Positions 5,931-7,839 of a DNA stretch of 7,839 nucleotides are shown piece by piece (position 1 is the first letter of the stretch; each line of letters opens with the position of its first letter). The stretch comes from Methanobacteriota archaeon (GTDB lineage Archaea; Thermoplasmatota; Thermoplasmata; RBG-16-68-12): contig VBLU01000015.1 of NCBI GenBank assembly GCA_005879065.1, positions 1 through 7,839 of the forward strand. Reading direction: 5' to 3'. The notes under the pieces are model-generated. The model had not been told where the DNA came from, searched no databases, and was given only the letters and a program-made list of their open reading frames with translations. The translations under genes were made by a program, and so were the position numbers.

Positions 5931-6584
5931 TCATGCCTCGTACGCGACCGGGTCCTCGACGCCCACCTTGGCGAACGCATCCCGGCGCTCGCGGCAGGAG
6001 ACGCACGTGCCGCAATGGACTTCGCGGTCCCAGTAGCACGACCAGGTCACATCGAAGGGGACCTTCATGTCGAGGCCCATGCGGATCACGTTGTCCTTCG
6101 ATTTCCCGCTCAACGGCACGAGGATCTGGACGGGGGACGCATCGTAGGACCAGAGGCTCAGATGGAAGACGCTGTTGAGGAAGTTGAAGAACTTCGGGCT
6201 CGCGTCCGGGAACGATTCCGGATCGATCCCGTTGTGGCCACCGACAATATATCGGACGGCATCGAGTTCGGCATAATGGCCCGCGAGGCCGTAGAAGATC
6301 AGGTTCCGACCGGGGATGTACCCCTCCGGGGAATCGAGGAGTCGGCGGTTCTCGAAGCCCTCCTTACGGAGGTCGTCCACCTCTTTCAGAAAGGGCAGGT
6401 CGACGCGACGCAGCGGCCCCGTACCGATCCGCGAGGTGAGGGCCAACACGGCGTCGTGTTCGCGCCGGGGTCGCCCGAAATAATCGAACGTCAGAGGGCG
6501 GATGTCCCAGCCCTGTTGCTTCGCCCACCACAGTGTGACCGCCGAATCGATGCCGCCAGAAAGGAGGATGATCGCGCGTTCCAT
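5931..6584 (-). CDS. queC: 7-cyano-7-deazaguanine (preQ0) synthase QueC
   Basis: 217 residues from ATG 6584. This ATP-dependent enzyme converts 7-carboxy-7-deazaguanine and ammonia to preQ0, the precursor incorporated into archaeal tRNA and turned into archaeosine. The PP-loop LLSGGIDSA is at residues 7-15. TFDYFGR at 32-38, GYIPGRNLIF at 88-97, GGHNGIDPESFPD at 115-127, and VPLSGKSKDNVIRMG at 156-170 follow in family order. The C-terminal zinc site has Cys183, Cys191, Cys194 and Cys197 in the SCYW and HCGTCVSC segments. An open frame continues 66 codons upstream, but it is proline/arginine-rich, low in complexity and outside the family, so ATG 6584 next to the first beta strand is the likely start. 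QueE is not in the window. The gene leads the queC-cupin-queD set and has a TATA-like box about 70 bases upstream. Confidence 0.95.
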   Translation of the reverse strand: MERAIILLSGGIDSAVTLWWAKQQGWDIRPLTFDYFGRPRREHDAVLALTSRIGTGPLRRVDLPFLKEVDDLRKEGFENRRLLDSPEGYIPGRNLIFYGLAGHYAELDAVRYIVGGHNGIDPESFPDASPKFFNFLNSVFHLSLWSYDASPVQILVPLSGKSKDNVIRMGLDMKVPFDVTWSCYWDREVHCGTCVSCRERRDAFAKVGVEDPVAYEA

Positions 6585-6604
6585 GGAGAGGACCGTCTTT
6601 ATGC

Positions 6605-6626
6605 GCCGCGACGCCCGGCGTGCGGC
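6605..6626 (-). other. GC-rich stem-loop in the queC leader
   Basis: On the minus strand GCCGCACGC and GCGTCGCGGC pair as a 9-bp stem with one bulged G and a 3-base CGG loop. It lies 21 bases before the queC ATG, just where transcription from the 6650-6658 box would begin, so it would form the 5' end of the mRNA. It has no T tract. It could influence mRNA stability or translation, or simply reflect high GC content. Confidence 0.3.
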
Positions 6627-6649
6627 CCCCGGCCGGAGGCTTCCGACCC

Positions 6650-6658
6650 ATAAATATC
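6650..6658 (-). promoter_or_regulatory. TATA-like box of queC
   Basis: GATATTTAT on the minus strand, in the 110-base gap between the membrane-protein gene and queC. It is the best archaeal TATA match in the window and the only all-A/T-like patch in this gap. A start about 26 bases downstream would fall near 6625-6630 and give queC a leader of about 40 bases. No plus-strand gene lies downstream, so it serves the minus strand if it is real. Confidence 0.5.
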
Positions 6659-6694
6659 TGTCCCAGACCCGTCCGACCGGAGGCGGTGAGGACC

Positions 6695-7807
6695 TCATGC
6701 GACCGGGGGCGGGGGCAGGTGGTACGGATGCCAAAGGACCCCGAGTTCGTCCTCGATTCCCTCGATCGGTTCGCCCTGCCATTGAGCGAGCCGCTCACCA
6801 TACCGGTCGCGAAGGACCGTGAGCAGGTGGCGCAAGCGGTGCACGATGGCTTCGGTTTCACCCGCGGTCACCAGGACCGCGACGACGAGTCCGGCCTCGT
6901 TACACATGACAAACCGGTGGTCTCCGAGGCTTACCTCATGGACCTCGCCGTCCCTCTCGCTGAATGCCTCGCGGACGAAGGACGAGATCGCCGAGATCAT
7001 GCTCCCCACGACATCCCGGTCTTTGTCCGTCATTAGGGTTCGTGACATGTGTTTGACCAGGAGGCCGTTGGAGCCGATCACGAAGACCTCTTCGATCATG
7101 GGTTCGGGGGGCGCGACCGGCGCGGCTTCAGCGGGCGGCGGAGGCGGCGGTGGCAGCGCAGGACCTTGCGACGACGCGGGCTTCAACGTCACCTCGATCT
7201 TCGTCGGGACGCGCTTTCTCATGGCTCGCACGTGCCAGAGATCGGAGGACGCCCATGCGAACGCGAGGCCGCTGCCCATCGGCAGGTACCAGCCGATCCG
7301 CTGTCCCCACACCTCGCTCACGGTACCGCGGATCGAGCCGGAGAACTCCCGGATATTCGAACTCACATCGCTCGTCGCCGCGTCTGGAATGGCGAAGGCG
7401 ATCGTGAAGATGGTGTACAGAATCGGCGCCGCCGCGGCGAGGAAGGCGATGCCCGCGAAGATGCCCCGAAACTTCCTCCACTTGGAGACGATGCCGAGGG
7501 CGATGCCGGCCGCTCCCGCGATGAGAGCCAGGGTCATGAAGCTCTGATAGTCGGCGAAGACCTTCGCCATGTGAGGTTGGGCCCGCCCGGAAGGCAGCCC
7601 GGCGAGCTGGTCGTACGTGTAGTTGCGGAAGGTCGTCACACCGGTCGTGTTGTTGTAAAGCGTCTGGCCCGCGCTGAAGGGCCGGTAGTCCCATGTCTCC
7701 CGGGACACCGAATCCACCCTCTGGTACTCCCACACGGGTTGGCCGAAGGCGACCAAGGCGATGGTGATGGCTACGCCCGCTGCGGCGAGGCCAGACCAGA
7801 CGGACAT
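6695..7807 (-). CDS. four-pass membrane protein with cytoplasmic roadblock/longin-like domain
   Basis: 370 residues. Hydrophobic segments at about 5-23, 88-108, 115-140 and 171-187 look like four membrane helices. Basic stretches SKWRKFR (108-114) and RAMRKRVPTK (194-203) follow helices 2 and 4, so the positive-inside rule puts both ends in the cytoplasm. The first outer loop (24-87) is aromatic and Asn/Thr-rich, with possible N-glycosylation sites at Asn52, Asn53 and Asn62. A linker with seven consecutive prolines (219-225) leads to a C-terminal domain, about 237-345. It begins IEEVFVIGSNGLLVKHMSRT and its beta-beta-alpha-beta-beta-beta-alpha order resembles roadblock/longin folds seen in archaeal signalling or small-GTPase-related proteins. 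That fold call rests on pattern, not alignment. The end is again proline-rich (LPPPPVA). Sensing or signalling at the membrane is inferred; no catalytic motif is seen. The start ATG 7807 has no Shine-Dalgarno sequence. Confidence 0.9.
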   Translation of the reverse strand: MSVWSGLAAAGVAITIALVAFGQPVWEYQRVDSVSRETWDYRPFSAGQTLYNNTTGVTTFRNYTYDQLAGLPSGRAQPHMAKVFADYQSFMTLALIAGAAGIALGIVSKWRKFRGIFAGIAFLAAAAPILYTIFTIAFAIPDAATSDVSSNIREFSGSIRGTVSEVWGQRIGWYLPMGSGLAFAWASSDLWHVRAMRKRVPTKIEVTLKPASSQGPALPPPPPPPAEAAPVAPPEPMIEEVFVIGSNGLLVKHMSRTLMTDKDRDVVGSMISAISSFVREAFSERDGEVHEVSLGDHRFVMCNEAGLVVAVLVTAGETEAIVHRLRHLLTVLRDRYGERLAQWQGEPIEGIEDELGVLWHPYHLPPPPVA

Positions 7808-7834
7808 GGCTGCAAAAACGAGGCGGCCGACCGG

Positions 7835-7839
7835 TTAAG
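7835..7839 (-). promoter_or_regulatory. possible TATA-like element of the membrane-protein gene, cut by window edge
   Basis: CTTAA on the minus strand, 28-32 bases before ATG 7807. It is at the right distance for an archaeal TATA box but is incomplete because the window ends here, so it is only tentative. Confidence 0.2.

Noticed and set aside
5727..6653. 308-codon plus-strand open frame
   Set aside because: Antisense to queC and the cupin gene, both strongly supported by conserved motifs.
6585..6782. N-terminal extension of queC to an ATG at 6782
   Set aside because: The added 66 residues are Arg/Pro/Gly-rich, overlap the end of the upstream gene and contain the probable promoter; QueC proteins begin just before the PP-loop strand, as at ATG 6584.
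7120..7150. GGC/GGT-rich stretch that looks like a simple repeat
   Set aside because: It encodes the polyproline linker of the membrane protein, and is explained by that coding function.
1..7839. tRNA, rRNA, CRISPR, insertion sequence or defence system
   Set aside because: No cloverleaf-like segment, spaced direct repeat array, transposase motif or defence-family protein was found by reading both strands; the genes present are metabolic, tRNA-modification, redox or membrane proteins.

Overview
GC-rich window in which all ten recognisable genes lie on the minus strand and are packed with short gaps (6 to about 110 bases). The gene content points to an archaeon, most plausibly an uncultured high-GC member of the Thermoplasmatota. 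The evidence is: an archaeosine/queuosine-type 7-deazaguanine pair (queC, queD); a multi-pass membrane protein with a cytoplasmic roadblock/longin-like domain; few convincing Shine-Dalgarno sequences; and A/T-rich TATA-like boxes about 25-35 bases upstream of many start codons, as in leaderless or short-leader archaeal transcripts. The lineage is inferred; no rRNA or other phylogenetic marker is present.

In transcription order (right to left): a four-pass membrane protein with an Asn-Thr-rich outer loop, a polyproline linker and a roadblock-like C-terminal domain (7807-6695). A 110-base gap follows, holding the best promoter candidate of the window and a GC-rich stem-loop. Then come queC (6584-5931), a small single-domain cupin (about 5881-5546) and queD (5497-5171), a 7-deazaguanine cluster with a cupin between its two enzymes. 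Next is a TPR-like helical-repeat protein (5134-4523), only 6 bases ahead of an NRDE/TANGO2-family protein (4516-3776). A metal-dependent amidohydrolase (3723-2872), peptide-methionine sulfoxide reductase msrA (2799-2245), a 60-residue two-CxxC zinc-ribbon protein (2179-1997) and a thioredoxin-like YyaL/SPATA20-family protein cut by the window edge (1943 to <1) complete the set.

Two themes can be read from the layout. One is tRNA modification: QueD and QueC catalyse two steps of preQ0 synthesis, the precursor of archaeosine in archaeal tRNA. The other is redox and housekeeping metabolism: MsrA, a YyaL protein with a WCHWC motif, and an NRDE/TANGO2 protein. There are no tRNA or rRNA genes, CRISPR arrays, insertion sequences or phage genes, and no gene-free stretch longer than about 110 bases. 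Long plus-strand open frames, one of 506 codons, are antisense shadows caused by GC-rich codon usage. I see no clearly new multi-gene system. The best candidates for a second look are the cupin inside the queC-queD cluster, the roadblock-domain membrane protein, the TPR-NRDE gene pair and the recurring promoter-like boxes.
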